Source of the DNA: DAOUJW01 sp034421015
GTDB lineage: Bacteria; Chloroflexota; Dehalococcoidia; Lucifugimonadales; UBA2985
Direction of reading: 5' to 3'
Assembly: GCA_034421015.1 (NCBI GenBank)
Contig: DAOUKT010000015.1
Coordinates: 1 to 64,000 of the forward strand
Length of the DNA: 64,000 nucleotides
Shown one piece after another: positions 13,430-21,999 of the stretch (positions within the stretch are counted from its first letter, which is position 1; the number at the start of each line of letters is the position of its first letter). The position numbers and the translations under genes are program-made. Under the pieces are notes generated by a model that saw only the letters and a list, made by a program, of their open reading frames with translations, made no database searches and had not been told where the DNA came from.

Positions 13430-15706
13430 CTATCTGCCCTGTCTGTCCCTTGGGGCCCTGCGGTTTCCCTGGTTGAAGGGACGCGAGCCTCCCTGGCCAC
13501 CGGGTCCGGGGCGCGGTCCCCTGGGCCGGTCGTCGTTGCTGCGCCTGCCCCTGTTGTCGGAGCGCGGGCCGTTGCTGGAGGGCGCGGGCCTGGGAGCAGG
13601 CGCCGGCGCGGGGTCGTTGGGGTCGCGTAGAAGAGCGCGGCGGGACAGGTTGACTCGCCCCATCGCATCTATCTCCGTAACAAGCACCGTAAGCTCGTCA
13701 CCGACGCTGACCACGTCCTCGACCGATTCAACTCTCTCCTCTGCGAGCTCGCTAATGTGCACCAGCCCGTCCTTGCCGGGGAGAATTTCCACGAATGCGC
13801 CAAAGTTCATCAGGCGGGTGACCTTGCCTGTGTATATGCCGCCGACCTCCGCCTCTCTGGTGAGGGCTTCGATCCTCTCGACAGCCTTCTGGGCGGACTC
13901 ACCGCTGACGGAGCCGATTATCACCGTGCCGTCGTTCTCGACGTTTATGGTGGTCTTGGTCTCTTCTATGATGGAGCGAATGGTCTTGCCGCCGGGGCCA
14001 ATCACCGCTCCAATCTTGTCCACCGGGATGTTCAGCCTGAGCATACGCGGGGCGTAGGGGCTGAGGTCCTCCCTGGGCTGGTCCATGGTGGCCTTGATGG
14101 TGTCCAGCACTACAAACCTGGCCTCTTTGGCCTGCTGCAGCGCCTCCTCCATGATGGCGTATGTAATGCCCTTGACCTTGATGTCCATCTGAAGGGCGGT
14201 TATGCCATTGGAGGTTCCCGCCACCTTGAAGTCCATGTCGCCCATGAAGTCCTCGACTCCCTGGATGTCCGTCAGGATGGCGTAGCGGCCGTCGTCCGCC
14301 ATCACCAGACCCATTGCCACGCCTGCGACCGGGGCCTTGATGGGCACACCGGCGTCCATGAGGGACAGGGTGCTACCGCAAACGCTGGCCATGGACGTGC
14401 TGCCGTTGGAGCTGACCGTCTCGGAGACCAGGCGGATGGTGTAGGGGAACTCGTCCTCGTCCGGTAGGACGGGAAGAAGGGCCCTCTCCGCCAGCGCGCC
14501 GTGTCCAATCTCCCTGCGGCCGGGGCCGCCCACTCGCCGCACCTCTCCGACGGAGTAGGGCGGGAAGTTGTAGTGGTGCATGTACCGCTTGCTGTCCTCG
14601 GGGCTTATGGTGTCCAGGTTCTGCTTCTCGGCCATGGAACCCAGGGTAGCGATGGTGAGCACCTGGGTCTGGCCGCGGGAGAAGAGGCCCGAACCGTGGG
14701 CCCTGGGCAGGACGGAGACCTCGGCGCTCAGGGGCCGGATGTCCTTGTGACCCCGGCCGTCCGGCCTCAGGTTGCGCTCGACTATGCCGGAGCGCACCTC
14801 GTGCTTGATCAGCGCCTCGAAGGCATCTGCGATTTCTGTGGACGCGTGCTCTTCGCTCAGCTGCTCCTTCACCTCTGCGCTGAGGACGTCGATAGCGCTG
14901 TCCCTTTCGCCCTTCTCGCGGTCGGTGAAGAGGGTGTTGCGCAGCCGGTCTCCAAGGATCAGGGCGGCCTTCTCCTTGACACCCAGCGCTGCGCCGCCTG
15001 CTCCGTTCATAGCCAGGTTCATCTTGGGCTTTGCAGTCAGGCGAATCAACTCTTCCTGCATTTCAATGACCTGCTGGTTGGTCTCCTGGCCCTTCCTGAC
15101 GGCCTCGATTATCACGTTTTCCGAGACCTCAATGGCTCCGGCCTCCACCATGGCGATGGCGTCCTTGGTTCCGGCCACAACCAGGTCCAACTCGCTGTCC
15201 ACTAGCTGGGCGTAGGTGGGATTGACCACGATCTCGCCGTCGATGTAGCCGAGCCTCGTGGCGCTCACCGGCCCGTCGAAGGGTATGTCCGAAAGGCACA
15301 GGGCGGTGGACGCTCCAATAATCCCCAGAATGTCCGGGTCGTTCTCCTGGTCCGCAGAGAGGACGGTGACAATGACCTGGATCTCGTTGTGAAGGCCCTT
15401 GGGGAACAGGGGCCTGAGCGGGCGGTCCGTCAGGCGGGCGGCCAGGGTTGCGTTTTCGGTGGGCCTGCCCTCCCTTCGGAAGAAGCTGCCCGGGATCTTG
15501 CCGGCCGCGTAAAGGCGCTCCTCGTAATCAATGGTCAGGGGCAGAAAGTCTATCCCCTCTCTAGCGTTGGGCGAAGCGCAGGCGGTAACCAGGAGCACGG
15601 AGTCCCCGTACCTGACGGTCACCGAGCCGTTGGCCTGGTTGGCCAGCTTGCCCGTCTCAATTGTGAGAGACCGGTTTGCGATCTCCCTGTTTACAGTGTT
15701 TGGCAA
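13430..15706 (-). CDS. pnp: polyribonucleotide nucleotidyltransferase (PNPase)
   Basis: The product is a 758-residue PNPase: two RNase PH-type domains joined by an all-helical linker, then a KH domain (IGPGGKTIRSI), an S1 domain (GKVTRLMNFGAFVEI) and a Pro/Arg/Gly-rich disordered tail from about residue 680. The enzyme degrades RNA phosphorolytically in the degradosome. I place the start at TTG 15706 because a strong GAGGAGG lies 11 bases upstream at 15718-15724. A TTG at 15736 would add ten residues but has no ribosome site. It follows rpsO, the classic order, with dapB immediately downstream. Confidence 0.95.
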   Translation of the reverse strand: MPNTVNREIANRSLTIETGKLANQANGSVTVRYGDSVLLVTACASPNAREGIDFLPLTIDYEERLYAAGKIPGSFFRREGRPTENATLAARLTDRPLRPLFPKGLHNEIQVIVTVLSADQENDPDILGIIGASTALCLSDIPFDGPVSATRLGYIDGEIVVNPTYAQLVDSELDLVVAGTKDAIAMVEAGAIEVSENVIIEAVRKGQETNQQVIEMQEELIRLTAKPKMNLAMNGAGGAALGVKEKAALILGDRLRNTLFTDREKGERDSAIDVLSAEVKEQLSEEHASTEIADAFEALIKHEVRSGIVERNLRPDGRGHKDIRPLSAEVSVLPRAHGSGLFSRGQTQVLTIATLGSMAEKQNLDTISPEDSKRYMHHYNFPPYSVGEVRRVGGPGRREIGHGALAERALLPVLPDEDEFPYTIRLVSETVSSNGSTSMASVCGSTLSLMDAGVPIKAPVAGVAMGLVMADDGRYAILTDIQGVEDFMGDMDFKVAGTSNGITALQMDIKVKGITYAIMEEALQQAKEARFVVLDTIKATMDQPREDLSPYAPRMLRLNIPVDKIGAVIGPGGKTIRSIIEETKTTINVENDGTVIIGSVSGESAQKAVERIEALTREAEVGGIYTGKVTRLMNFGAFVEILPGKDGLVHISELAEERVESVEDVVSVGDELTVLVTEIDAMGRVNLSRRALLRDPNDPAPAPAPRPAPSSNGPRSDNRGRRSNDDRPRGPRPGPGGQGGSRPFNQGNRRAPRDRQGR

Positions 15707-15772
15707 AATACGAAAATCCTCCTCTATTGAAAGCAAATGGGAGAATAAAGAAAGAGCGCCCTTGTATGGGCG

Positions 15773-16039
15773 CTACCTTCTAATGAGGAGCTTGGTTGTC
15801 AGTTCCCTGTAGCGGCTACTATCTTCTCTGCTCAGATAGCGCAGCAGCCGGCGACGTTGCCCCACCAGTTTAAGCAGTCCCCGTAGGCAGTGATAGTCCT
15901 TGCGGTGTACCCTGAGGTGGTCCCTTAGCCGGTTGATCCGCTCCGTTAGCAGAGCAATCTGCACGGCCGTGGAACCTGTATCGCCCTCTTTCGTCTGGTA
16001 CTCCTCGATTAGGGCCTGCTTCCTCTCCTTCCCCAGCAT
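15773..16039 (-). CDS. rpsO: 30S ribosomal protein S15
   Basis: This is an 88-residue S15 with the conserved LTERINRLRDHLRVHRKDYHCLRGL helix region split as usual, and the tail RRRLLRYLSREDSSRY. It binds the central domain of 16S rRNA. Length is normal and the gene is first in the rpsO-pnp-dapB-asd-dapA run. A good promoter lies 40-70 bases upstream. The ATG follows a weak AGAAAGG about 12 bases away, which may reflect the translational autoregulation known for S15 genes (inference). Confidence 0.97.
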   Translation of the reverse strand: MLGKERKQALIEEYQTKEGDTGSTAVQIALLTERINRLRDHLRVHRKDYHCLRGLLKLVGQRRRLLRYLSREDSSRYRELTTKLLIRR

Positions 16040-16077
16040 CTGTATATGCGACCTTTCTCTATTCTCTTTCGAGCGGG

Positions 16078-16106
16078 ATTATAGCACAGCCGCAGGGCAG
16101 AGTAAA
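16078..16106 (-). promoter_or_regulatory. predicted promoter of rpsO-pnp
   Basis: On the minus strand TTTACT (16106-16101) and a perfect TATAAT (16083-16078) are separated by exactly 17 bases. The expected RNA start lies near 16070, giving a leader of about 30 nt before rpsO. Confidence 0.7.
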
Positions 16107-16233
16107 CCACACCTGCGGCCGCGCAGTTTATCTTGAATGAGTGGGCGAGACGCCCCGGGCAGCCTGTATCCGCGCCTCTGATGTTTCGGGTGAGCGGGTG
16201 AGTTGCTGTGCCGGTGGGCGGCCTCGCGGCACG

Positions 16234-16518
16234 CTACCTGGCGCTTCTCTCGGAAGCGAAGCAGTCGTTGCAGTAGACCGGCCTGCCCAGCCGCGGCTGG
16301 AAGGGGACCTCCGCCTCCTTGCCGCAGTTGGCGCATATAACGGAATACATGGGCCTGGCCCCGCCCTCAAAGTTGCGGGCGCGGCGGCGCGCCGAACGGC
16401 ACTCCGAGCAGCGGCTGGGCTCGTTCAGGAGCCCCCGCTTCTGGTAGAATTCCTGCTCACCTTCGGTGAAGAGGAACTCTGTCCCACACTCTCTACATAC
16501 CAAACTCTTGTCACTCAA
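16234..16518 (-). CDS. zinc-ribbon protein (CxxC-x17-CxxC type)
   Basis: The 94-residue protein has CRECG at residues 8-12 and CSECRSARRR around 37-46, followed by a second pair CANC...CNDC near 62-85, so it holds two zinc ribbons. The layout matches small zinc-ribbon proteins (zf-trcl type) common in Chloroflexota and related bacteria, with no established function. TTG 16518 is preceded by AGGAGGG at a 10-base spacing. It stands alone between rpsO and ffh; its 3' end is followed by the rpsO promoter region. Confidence 0.82.
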   Translation of the reverse strand: MSDKSLVCRECGTEFLFTEGEQEFYQKRGLLNEPSRCSECRSARRRARNFEGGARPMYSVICANCGKEAEVPFQPRLGRPVYCNDCFASERSAR

Positions 16519-16716
16519 CGCTGGTAAACCCTCCTAAGGTCTATTCTGGGTCGCTACACTGTCTGTCCACACCGGCTGCCCAGAGTTCCAAGCCAAAGGG
16601 GGCCTTCCGAGCGATGTCCTGACAATCCGTTCAAAAAAGCGACTGTATGCCAGTCTATCATTGGGGACTTGACAAGTCAACCCGCCCTTAAATCGCCGGC
16701 GCGCGGCCTTCAGAAC

Positions 16717-16745
16717 TTGGAGAATCGACGGCTTTGCCTTACAAT
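16717..16745 (+). promoter_or_regulatory. predicted promoter of ffh
   Basis: TTGGAG (16717-16722) and TACAAT (16740-16745) are 17 bases apart and end 19 bases before the ffh ATG. The RNA start would fall very close to the GAGGAG ribosome site, giving a very short leader. Confidence 0.6.
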
Positions 16746-16763
16746 ACGACCTGAGGAGATGAC

Positions 16764-18095
16764 ATGTTTGAAGCCCTTTCCGAAAAACTGAACGGCGTTT
16801 TCAGCCGCTTCACCAGCAAGGGACGCCTCACCGAGAAGGAGGTGGAGGAGGGCCTGCGCGAGGTGCGGCTTGCGCTGCTGGAGGCGGACGTCAACTTCAA
16901 GGTTGCCAGGGACTTCATCCAGCGCGTGAGGGAGCGGTCGGTTGGCGTGGAGGTGCTGGAGAGCCTCAGCCCCGGCCAGCAGATAGTCAAGATAGTGAAC
17001 GAGGAGATGACCAGGATCCTGGGAGGCGAGTCATCCCGGCTGGACATCGCGCCCCAGCCGCCAACGGTGGTGATGCTCGCCGGGTTGCAGGGTTCGGGGA
17101 AGACGACCACGGCGGCCAAGCTGGCCCTCAACCTCAGACGCTCCGGCCAGCGGGTTGTGCTGGTGGCCGGCGACTTGCGTCGTCCCGCGGCCATCGAGCA
17201 GCTGGAGACCCTGGGCAGGCAGCTGGACGTGACCGTCTACAGCGAGGGGACCGACTCCACCGCCGTCCAGGTGTGCCGGCAGGGCGTGCAGAGGGCCAGG
17301 GACCTGGGAGCGGGCTGGGTCATTCTGGACACCGGAGGCCGGCTGCACATAGACGACGAGCTGATGACCGAGCTTGGCGAGGTGAAGGAGGCCACGTCGC
17401 CCACAGAGGTGATTCTGGTTGTGGACGCCATGACGGGCCAGGACGCGGTGCAGTCGGCGGAGGGCTTCCACCGGGGCATAGGGCTGACGGGACTGATCGT
17501 CACCAAGCTGGACGGCGACGCTCGCGGCGGCGCGGCGCTGTCGATATCCGAGGTCACAGGGCTGCCCATCAAGTACGTCGGTACGGGCGAGAGGCCGGAC
17601 GCCCTGGAGCAGTTCCACCCGGACCGCATGGCCTCGCGCATCCTGGGCATGGGCGACGTCCTGACCCTGGTTGAGAGGGCGCAGGAGAACATCGACAGGG
17701 AGCGCGCCCAGGAGCTTGAGCGGAAGATTCGCCGGGCCACCTTCAACCTGGAGGACTTCCTGGAGCAGCTTCACCAGGTCAACAAGATGGGGCCCATCAG
17801 CCAGGTAATGGACATGATTCCGGGCCTCTCATCATTGACCAAGAAGATGTCGCCTGATGACCTGGACGAGAATCACATGAGGAAGATGGAGGCCATCGTC
17901 TACTCCATGACCGTCAAGGAGCGCCGCAACCCGGACATCCTGAACGGCAGCCGCCGCCGGAGGATTGCCAGGGGCAGCGGCACCACGCCCCAGGAGGTCA
18001 ACCAGCTTCTCAACCAGTTCAGACAGACCCAGAAGCTGATGAGGCAGATGTCCACGGGCAAGCTGCCCAAGAACCTGACGGGTATGTTCCGGTAG
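16764..18095 (+). CDS. ffh: signal recognition particle protein Ffh (SRP54)
   Basis: The 443-residue protein has an N-terminal four-helix domain, a GTPase domain with P-loop GLQGSGKT (107-114), a G3 element DTGGR (189-193) and TKLDGD (247-252), and a Met-rich M domain (from about 325) with MRQMSTGKLPKNLTGMF at the end. It binds signal sequences and 4.5S RNA and delivers ribosomes to FtsY. The G3 motif is DTGGR rather than the usual DTAGR. Unlike many bacteria, rpsP does not follow; it is 24 kb away. GAGGAG upstream supports ATG 16764. Confidence 0.96.
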   Translation: MFEALSEKLNGVFSRFTSKGRLTEKEVEEGLREVRLALLEADVNFKVARDFIQRVRERSVGVEVLESLSPGQQIVKIVNEEMTRILGGESSRLDIAPQPPTVVMLAGLQGSGKTTTAAKLALNLRRSGQRVVLVAGDLRRPAAIEQLETLGRQLDVTVYSEGTDSTAVQVCRQGVQRARDLGAGWVILDTGGRLHIDDELMTELGEVKEATSPTEVILVVDAMTGQDAVQSAEGFHRGIGLTGLIVTKLDGDARGGAALSISEVTGLPIKYVGTGERPDALEQFHPDRMASRILGMGDVLTLVERAQENIDRERAQELERKIRRATFNLEDFLEQLHQVNKMGPISQVMDMIPGLSSLTKKMSPDDLDENHMRKMEAIVYSMTVKERRNPDILNGSRRRRIARGSGTTPQEVNQLLNQFRQTQKLMRQMSTGKLPKNLTGMFR

Positions 18096-18113
18096 GGCCT
18101 GCCTGCTCACGTA

Positions 18114-18941
18114 TCAGTTGCGCAGTAGCATCCCGGGCTGGCAGCTGCGGCAGTAGTTTGTGAGACGGTGGTTGGCCCCGATGGTGGTGATGTTGCCGCC
18201 GCATTTCGGGCAGGGCGAGCCGCCCTTGCCGTGCACCCGCAGGAAGCCCCGCACCTTCAGGTGAATGTCCTCTCCCATCCGCTCCCTCAGCACGTCGATG
18301 GCGTCGCGCAGGACCCTTGGTATGGCTTCGTGGAGGCGCGCCAGGTCGTCTTCCGATAGGGCCTTGCGCTTCTTGAATGGGAAGACGCCAGCCTCAAACA
18401 GCGCCTCGTCCGCGTAGGCGTTCCCAATGCCTGCCAGGAACTTGCCGCGGGTGAGAATGCCCTTGATCTCGCCCTGGGAGCGGCGCAGACCGCCCTTGAA
18501 CTCCTCCAGCGACGGGTATTCGTCGAGGACGTCCGGCCCCTGCTCGCCAAGCCTTGGAATCTCCGCCAGCCGCGACGACTCGATGTAGTAGGCCATCCCC
18601 ATCTGAGTCTCGTCCAGGTAGCGGAGCTCGCAGCCGTCGGAGAGAGACAGGGTGAAGGACGTCCGCTTCGCCAACCGCTCGGAGGGGCTGCAGAGGCGGA
18701 GCGCGCCGGTGAGCATGGGGTTGATGACCAGCATCCGCTCTCCGGAGAGGCGCATCAGCAGGAACTTGCCCCTGCGGCTGAAGTCCAGAAAGGTGCGACC
18801 GGCCGCGTCCTCGGCAATGCCCTCCGGGGTCAGGACGCGGAGCTCCAGGGGCTTGAGGACTCGCGCCTCCTGAATCCCAAGGCCTTTGACCCGCCGGTCC
18901 AGGACCTCCTTGATGACTTCCAGGTCGGGGGCTTCAGGCAT
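18114..18941 (-). CDS. mutM: formamidopyrimidine-DNA glycosylase (Fpg/MutM-like)
   Basis: From ATG 18941 the protein (275 residues) begins MPEAPDLEV, giving the catalytic Pro and Glu at its mature N-terminus; five more upstream codons would block them. RRGKFLLM supplies the conserved Lys. A helix-two-turn-helix region (GIGNAYADEALFEAGV) and a C-terminal zinc finger (CPKCGG ... CRSCQPG) complete the Fpg/Nei fold. The enzyme removes oxidised purines such as 8-oxoguanine. The zinc-finger loop reads GANHRLTNYC rather than the common GRTTYYC form, so its lesion preference could differ. It is convergent with ffh, 18 bases apart. Confidence 0.88.
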   Translation of the reverse strand: MPEAPDLEVIKEVLDRRVKGLGIQEARVLKPLELRVLTPEGIAEDAAGRTFLDFSRRGKFLLMRLSGERMLVINPMLTGALRLCSPSERLAKRTSFTLSLSDGCELRYLDETQMGMAYYIESSRLAEIPRLGEQGPDVLDEYPSLEEFKGGLRRSQGEIKGILTRGKFLAGIGNAYADEALFEAGVFPFKKRKALSEDDLARLHEAIPRVLRDAIDVLRERMGEDIHLKVRGFLRVHGKGGSPCPKCGGNITTIGANHRLTNYCRSCQPGMLLRN

Positions 18942-18982
18942 AGAGCAGCCTACCACCTAGTGATGAACGGGACGCTCCCAGC

Positions 18983-19125
18983 CCATTCCTGCGGAGGGAG
19001 ACCTTTGAATAACCTCGGCTGAGGCGCGCGCCTCCCGACCATTCCTGCGGAAGCAGGAATCTAGGACATCTGATATATAAGGAAATAGATTCTGGCTTTC
19101 GCCTGAATGACGAGAAACGTAGCAT
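18983..19125. repeat. dispersed composite palindromic repeat, copy A
   Basis: It contains ATTCCTGCGGAAGCAGGAAT (19041-19060), preceded by ACCTTTGAATAACCTCGG and GGCGCGCGCCTCCCGACC, and followed by GATTCTGGCTTTCGCCTGAA and a GACGAGAAACGTA end. The same order of modules occurs in copies at 21.7, 38.4 (inverted) and 55.3 kb. No coding potential is seen. Confidence 0.75.
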
Positions 19126-19151
19126 GGTGGGCGCTCCCGCTCGCGGGCGGG

Positions 19152-20054
19152 TCAGTTCTGGCTGAACTGGTCGCCCATCTGGTTGAGGAAGTCCTGCACC
19201 TCCTGCGACAGGGGGCTGGCCTCTTCCTGTTCCTGCTGCTGGCCGCCCTGGGACTTCTTCACGCGGTCTTCGTACTGGCTCTCCAGCTGCTGCACAAGGC
19301 CCTTCACCTCAGGGCTGCGGTTCATGGCGGCCGTGACCTCGTCGTACTGCTGGCGCGCCCGCTCCCGAACCCTGTCCAGGTCCATAGTGAAGTTGTAGAG
19401 CCTGGACAGCAGGTCAAGAATGCACAGGCGACCGGCGTGGTCCGCCTCAAGCTGGGCGTACTGGGGAAGGTGGGCTATCAGGCCCATGGTCTCAATGCCC
19501 CTGCTGGCCGCCTCCTGGGATATGACGGAGGCGATGCTGGTGGGCCCCTCGTAGCTGCTGGCCTGAACGTTGAGGCCCCTCACCTCCTGAAGGGTCTGAT
19601 CGCCGGTGGCCGTCCCCGTCACCAGAATGGGCTTGGTGTGGGGGACAAGGTCGTACATGGCGCCCAGGAGGCAGTACCTCTCAACGTTGAACTTCTCAAG
19701 CAACGTGACGATGGACTGGATGTAGACCTCGCTGTTCATGTGGGGCTCCAGCAGGTGGAGGAAGATGAAGTCGTTGTCGCCCGGTCCTTTGGCGAACCGT
19801 ATGTACACGTTGGGCACAGTTGTCTTTCGCTGACCATCAACTGTGTAGATGGTGGGGCGATAGCGCGTGAAGTCGAAGAATGTCCCGGGCCGGTTAAGCC
19901 TTGCCAGGTCCTGGGCCTGGAAGTGACGCTCAAGGCTGCGGAAAGTGAGCCTTCCCACACTTCCAACGTCCACCCAGGGTCGGAGGGAGGCGAAGGCGTG
20001 GGGTTTCTTCAGCTCCGGCAGAGGCTCCTCTAGGTCGAAGGCTCTGAATTTCAT
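19152..20054 (-). CDS. PAC2 family protein
   Basis: The 300-residue protein has the features of PAC2 (proteasome-assembly-chaperone-like) proteins: an N-terminal alpha/beta region, a central GAMYDLVPHTKPILVTG segment and a long acidic/Gln-rich C-terminus (QGGQQQEQEEASPLSQEVQ). Bacterial PAC2 proteins are widespread in Actinobacteria and Chloroflexota, but their role is unproven. It is a single gene with its own start at ATG 20054; the downstream side carries repeat copy A. No proteasome genes are in this window. Confidence 0.8.
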   Translation of the reverse strand: MKFRAFDLEEPLPELKKPHAFASLRPWVDVGSVGRLTFRSLERHFQAQDLARLNRPGTFFDFTRYRPTIYTVDGQRKTTVPNVYIRFAKGPGDNDFIFLHLLEPHMNSEVYIQSIVTLLEKFNVERYCLLGAMYDLVPHTKPILVTGTATGDQTLQEVRGLNVQASSYEGPTSIASVISQEAASRGIETMGLIAHLPQYAQLEADHAGRLCILDLLSRLYNFTMDLDRVRERARQQYDEVTAAMNRSPEVKGLVQQLESQYEDRVKKSQGGQQQEQEEASPLSQEVQDFLNQMGDQFSQN

Positions 20055-20511
20055 GGAGCTATTCTAGCACAAAAGCCGTCGGGTTGCATGGAATCATCGT
20101 CAGGGGAGGGCGGCGTTGGCATAATTGTGCGAAAAATTGAGAGGTAATTCTGCCGGATAGCGCACACATTTGAAGTTGCTCTACGGATTCTGAGTATGCG
20201 ATTACGAACGAAGCCGCAAGCACAAACTGACTGAGGAGCAAGCCGGGCGGTATCCGTTCATCGAGGCCAATCTGTGCATCGCCGAGTTCTCTATCTACAT
20301 CCTGCCGAAATCCCTGCAGCCGGAAGCCGGCGCCCGCAATTAGCTGTGTCAGGCCCTTGTCTTCTGAGGACGTACGAAAGAGAATATAGAGACCGCGCCG
20401 GCGGCGCAACGGCGAACGACCGCTCGGGACTCAGTGAAACTAGTCACCGACGTATGCGTTCAGACGCCGGTTTCGCGACAGCGCCACGCAAGGGATTCTA
20501 TCGGGTGAGAC
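20055..20511. other. 456-bp intergenic region with a possible gene remnant
   Basis: No complete gene is evident. A plus-strand frame from 20194 to the stop at 20341-20343 reads ...DYERSRKHKLTEEQAGRYP then FIEANLCIAEFSIYILPKSL, which looks protein-like but has no usable start and is preceded by a stop at 20191. It may be the tail of a decayed gene. The rest shows no promoter, repeat or RNA structure that I can support. Confidence 0.35.
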
Positions 20512-21681
20512 ATGTCCATCCAAACCAATCCGGATGAAATAGAGAAGTCACTGTGGATGAAGTGGAGACTGGCCGGGCTGGTCACCTTCGGGATACTGGT
20601 AGTGCTCGCCATCCTTTACCTCGCTCGCGGGGCTCTGCTACCGATATTCATAAGTGTCGTAGTGGCAGAGATTCTCTTTCCGTTGGTCTCTTACACAGAG
20701 AGGCTTCTACCCGGCCACAGGCGCTACCCAGGGCTGGCCAGGCTCTTCTCCATTGCGACCATATACTTCGCCTTCCTCGCGTTGACGGTCGCGCTCCTCA
20801 TTCTCACTATCCAGCCCATAGTCAGCGAGGCCCAGGACTTCGTAGAGACCGCTCCGCAGATTTACGAAGAGGCGAAGGAGAGAATCGAGAGAGGGTTGGA
20901 AGAGTTCGAAAGGCGAGTGCCGGAGGATGTGAAGGCGCAGCTGGAGGAGTGGCTCGGGTCAGCGAGCGGAGCAATAGGCAGTGCGGCCCTGAGTCTCCTG
21001 ACAAGGACGATAAGTGGCGTCACCGGGACAGTATCCCTTGTATTCGCCCTTGGGATAGTCCCCTTCTTGCTGTTCTATATGCTCAAGGACAAGGAAGATC
21101 TGTTTGCCCAGATGTACTCCGTACTTCCTGAGAGCGTTGCCAGGCACACGCACAACGTCCTGGCCCTCATCCATGGCGTAATAGGCTCCTACGTTCGAGC
21201 CCAGCTCATCAGCGCTTCCATTATCGGGACATTCGTATTCCTTGGGCTCCTTGCCCTGGATATCAAGTTCGCGCTCACATTGGGACTGCTTGCCGGCGCG
21301 CTTGGCCTGATCCCAATCATCGGCGCTTACATTGGGGCAGTGCCGGGAGTGCTAGTCGCGCTGGCGACCGACCCCGGCAAGCTGATCTGGGTCGTGCTGC
21401 TTTACCTGGTGGTCCAGCTGATCGAGAGCAACGTAGTTTCGCCTAGAATTCAGGGAAGCGCGCTCAGACTTCATCCCATTTTCATAATGGGAACTCTGGT
21501 AATCGCCAGTGAAGTTGCGGGCCTGATTGGAGTGCTTGTAGGCGTACCGCTGGTGGCGGTGGCAAGGGATATTTTCGCCTATTTCTACAAGGAATGGAGC
21601 GAACCCGGCGCGTCCGAGACGGAATTGGCGGAAGTGGAGGAGGCTGACTCCACAGAGGTCGCGGCCGAAGGAGGCCTTTGA
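20512..21681 (+). CDS. AI-2E family transporter (PerM/TqsA-like)
   Basis: The 389-residue protein has about eight membrane segments with the long amphipathic region between them (residues 105-155, EEAKERIERGLEEFERRVP) typical of this family, then the conserved PxxIGxxxGxxPG-like stretch (LIPIIGAYIGAVPGVLVAL) and a C-terminal QLIESNVVSPRIQG motif. The family includes AI-2 exporters and sodium/proton antiporters; the substrate here is unknown. The last codons (EGGL) and the stop lie inside dispersed repeat copy B, so the repeat inserted at or created the present 3' end. Confidence 0.88.
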   Translation: MSIQTNPDEIEKSLWMKWRLAGLVTFGILVVLAILYLARGALLPIFISVVVAEILFPLVSYTERLLPGHRRYPGLARLFSIATIYFAFLALTVALLILTIQPIVSEAQDFVETAPQIYEEAKERIERGLEEFERRVPEDVKAQLEEWLGSASGAIGSAALSLLTRTISGVTGTVSLVFALGIVPFLLFYMLKDKEDLFAQMYSVLPESVARHTHNVLALIHGVIGSYVRAQLISASIIGTFVFLGLLALDIKFALTLGLLAGALGLIPIIGAYIGAVPGVLVALATDPGKLIWVVLLYLVVQLIESNVVSPRIQGSALRLHPIFIMGTLVIASEVAGLIGVLVGVPLVAVARDIFAYFYKEWSEPGASETELAEVEEADSTEVAAEGGL

Positions 21682-21910
21682 ACAGCCTCGGCTTGGGCGC
21701 GCGCCTCCCGACCATTCCTGCGAAAGCAGGAATCCAGTGTGCCAGAATAGACGAAGATAGATTCCCGTCTACACGGGAATGACGATAAACGTACTGCCCT
21801 GAAGATGCCGCCGTAGTTATGCAAAGGTCTCCGCGAAGGGGGGAAGAGGCTTTTCGCCCCGATAATTGAGTTACGTAAAGGTCTCCTTCCGCAGGAATTG
21901 TGGGGAGGCG
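21670..21910. repeat. dispersed composite palindromic repeat, copy B
   Basis: It contains GGCCTTTGAACAGCCTCGG, GGCGCGCGCCTCCCGACC, the stem ATTCCTGCGAAAGCAGGAAT (21713-21732), ATAGACGAAGATAGATTCCC with its partner GGGAAT, GACGATAAACGTA, and a distal AAAGGTCTCC module. It fills most of the 317-base gap between the AI-2E and EamA genes. The start of the repeat supplies the AI-2E stop codon. Confidence 0.75.
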
Positions 21911-21999
21911 GCGCCAATTCCTTGACACAGAGGCCGATCCCTGTAGTGTAATGGGTATCCCGGTTTCCTAATCCCTCTCGTTTACTCAAGCTGTGGCAA

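Noticed and set aside
20059..20409. 116-codon minus-strand frame after the PAC2 gene
   Set aside because: It lacks a clear ribosome site and protein-like composition, and overlaps a better plus-strand remnant.
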